5,713 nucleotides of DNA from assembly GCA_003978135.1 (NCBI GenBank), contig QOAL01000195.1, forward strand, positions 1 to 5,713, read 5' to 3'. The stretch is from Thermodesulfatator sp. GTDB lineage: Bacteria > Desulfobacterota > Dissulfuribacteria > Dissulfuribacterales > QOAL01. Both the position numbers and the translations under genes were made by a program. Shown here in pieces: positions 4,983-5,713 of this stretch (positions are counted from its first letter, which is position 1; every line of letters begins with the position of its first letter). The notes below the pieces were generated by a model. That model worked only from the letters and a program-made list of their open reading frames with translations. It made no database searches and was not told where the DNA came from.

Positions 4983-5713
4983 ATGAGAAACGTATCCAGG
5001 GTCTTTATAGGGCGCCAGCCCATTTTGGACATCAAGAAACAGACATATGCCTATGAACTCTTGTACAGGGCAGGATTGCAAAACATCTTCCCTGGAATCC
5101 CTGACACCCAGGCCACCATAAGGCTGCTCGAAAATTCATTCTGCAATTTCGGGCTGGATCGTATTACAGGCGGCAGGAGGGCATTTATAAATTTTTCCAG
5201 ATCCTTTCTCCTGTCTGATCTGACATTTCTGGCTCCAAAGATGGTGGTCATAGAGATACTTGAGGATGTGGCGGTGGATGAGGAACTGGTAGAAACTGTT
5301 TCCATTCTCAAAAAAAAGGGATACCGCATAGCCCTTGATGATTTTGTCTTCACTCATCAACTGGAACCACTTATTCCCCTTGCGGATTTTATAAAGGTGG
5401 ACTGGCTGGACACCAGTGGCGACGAAAGGGAGGCTGTCAGCAGGGATTTTGCAAGTTCTGACACCCGGCTGATAGCGGAAAAGATAGAGACGGCAGATCA
5501 GTTTAAGCAGGCATGTGATCTGGGATATGACTATTTCCAGGGTTTTTTCTTTGCAAGGCCTAAAGTTCTAAAGGCAAGGGAAGTGAAACCATCCCGGCGT
5601 ACCAGACTCAGGATAATGGCTGCGGTCAACCATCCAGATGTGGACATGGAACAGATCCATGCCCTGCTGGTTAAGGATCCAGCGCTCAGTGTTAAGATTC
5701 TTCGTCTGGTAAA
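4983..5713 (+). CDS. EAL-HDOD (YuxH-like) signalling protein, N-terminal part (runs off the right edge)
   Basis: The first 243 codons are open to the window edge. Residues 6-193 are an EAL domain: VFIGRQPILDIKKQTYAYELLYR (EAL motif replaced by ELL, E25), INFS (N70), EILEDV (E91), ALDDF (D119-D120), FIKVDW (K138), AEKIET (E166, E169) and YFQGFFFARP (Q186). Most acidic ligands remain. The loop after DDF, however, reads VFTHQL instead of GTGYSS, the loop 6 needed for cyclic-di-GMP hydrolysis, so this is probably a non-catalytic EAL domain as in other EAL-HDOD proteins. From about residue 208 an HDOD domain begins (MEQIHALLVKDPALSVKILRLV, 222-243). Such proteins relay second-messenger or protein signals and are known to affect motility and biofilm traits in several bacteria. 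The ATG at 4983 has AGGAG three bases upstream, a slightly short spacing. It is transcribed divergently from the kinase operon. Confidence 0.9.
   Translation, partial: MRNVSRVFIGRQPILDIKKQTYAYELLYRAGLQNIFPGIPDTQATIRLLENSFCNFGLDRITGGRRAFINFSRSFLLSDLTFLAPKMVVIEILEDVAVDEELVETVSILKKKGYRIALDDFVFTHQLEPLIPLADFIKVDWLDTSGDEREAVSRDFASSDTRLIAEKIETADQFKQACDLGYDYFQGFFFARPKVLKAREVKPSRRTRLRIMAAVNHPDVDMEQIHALLVKDPALSVKILRLV

Noticed and set aside
5051..5360. Minus-strand frames of 74-100 codons opposite the EAL-HDOD gene
   Set aside because: They lie opposite strongly conserved EAL motifs, are low-complexity and Ser-rich, and resemble no family.
1..5713. Mobile elements, CRISPR, tRNA or rRNA
   Set aside because: No transposase or integrase motifs, no regularly spaced long repeats, and no tRNA or rRNA-like segments were seen. 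Codon use is uniform across the genes.

Overview
This window looks like chromosomal DNA from a free-living, signalling-rich Gram-negative bacterium. My best guess is a member of the Desulfobacterota/Thermodesulfobacteriota (delta-proteobacterial type). The guess rests on the mix of families: a DUF4139 exported protein, an HDOD protein, an EAL-HDOD protein, a universal stress protein, a bacterial DUF99/UPF0215 protein, and a sigma-54 type promoter. All genes share a codon habit rich in AGG/AGA, ATA and CTG. This is an inference from composition and families, not a taxonomic assignment. I see no rRNA, tRNA, CRISPR array, insertion sequence or attachment site.

Layout from left to right. (1) Positions 1-1106, minus strand: the N-terminal 368 codons of a secreted DUF4139 protein that runs off the left edge. 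(2) Positions 1107-1372: a gap with a strong candidate small-RNA gene on the minus strand, consisting of a TTGACA/TTTAAT promoter, about 105 nt of RNA, and a GC stem followed by seven U. The gap also holds a small dyad before the DUF4139 gene. (3) Positions 1373-2251, minus: a stand-alone HDOD signalling protein. (4) Positions 2252-2419: a divergent control region with a 14-bp direct repeat at 20-bp period, a sigma-70-like promoter for HDOD, and a near-consensus sigma-54 promoter facing right. (5) Positions 2420-2704, plus: a 94-residue, very basic protein of unknown function. (6) Positions 2713-2761: an AT-rich palindromic region between convergent genes. (7) Positions 2754-4767, minus: a tight three-gene operon, transcribed in the order atypical protein kinase, universal stress protein, DUF99 protein. 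(8) Positions 4768-4982: a divergent intergenic region. (9) Positions 4983-5713, plus: the first 243 codons of an EAL-HDOD (YuxH-like) protein that runs off the right edge.

The theme is intracellular signalling. Two HDOD modules, one fused to a probably non-catalytic EAL domain, point to cyclic-di-GMP-linked or two-component-linked output. The kinase/USP/DUF99 operon looks like a separate ATP- or stress-linked phosphorylation unit. The least expected items are non-coding: the candidate sRNA, whose C-rich, G-poor loop carries anti-Shine-Dalgarno-like motifs and a 9-nt match to the ribosome binding site of the local universal stress gene, and the sigma-54 promoter plus upstream direct repeat that appear to serve an orphan small basic protein.
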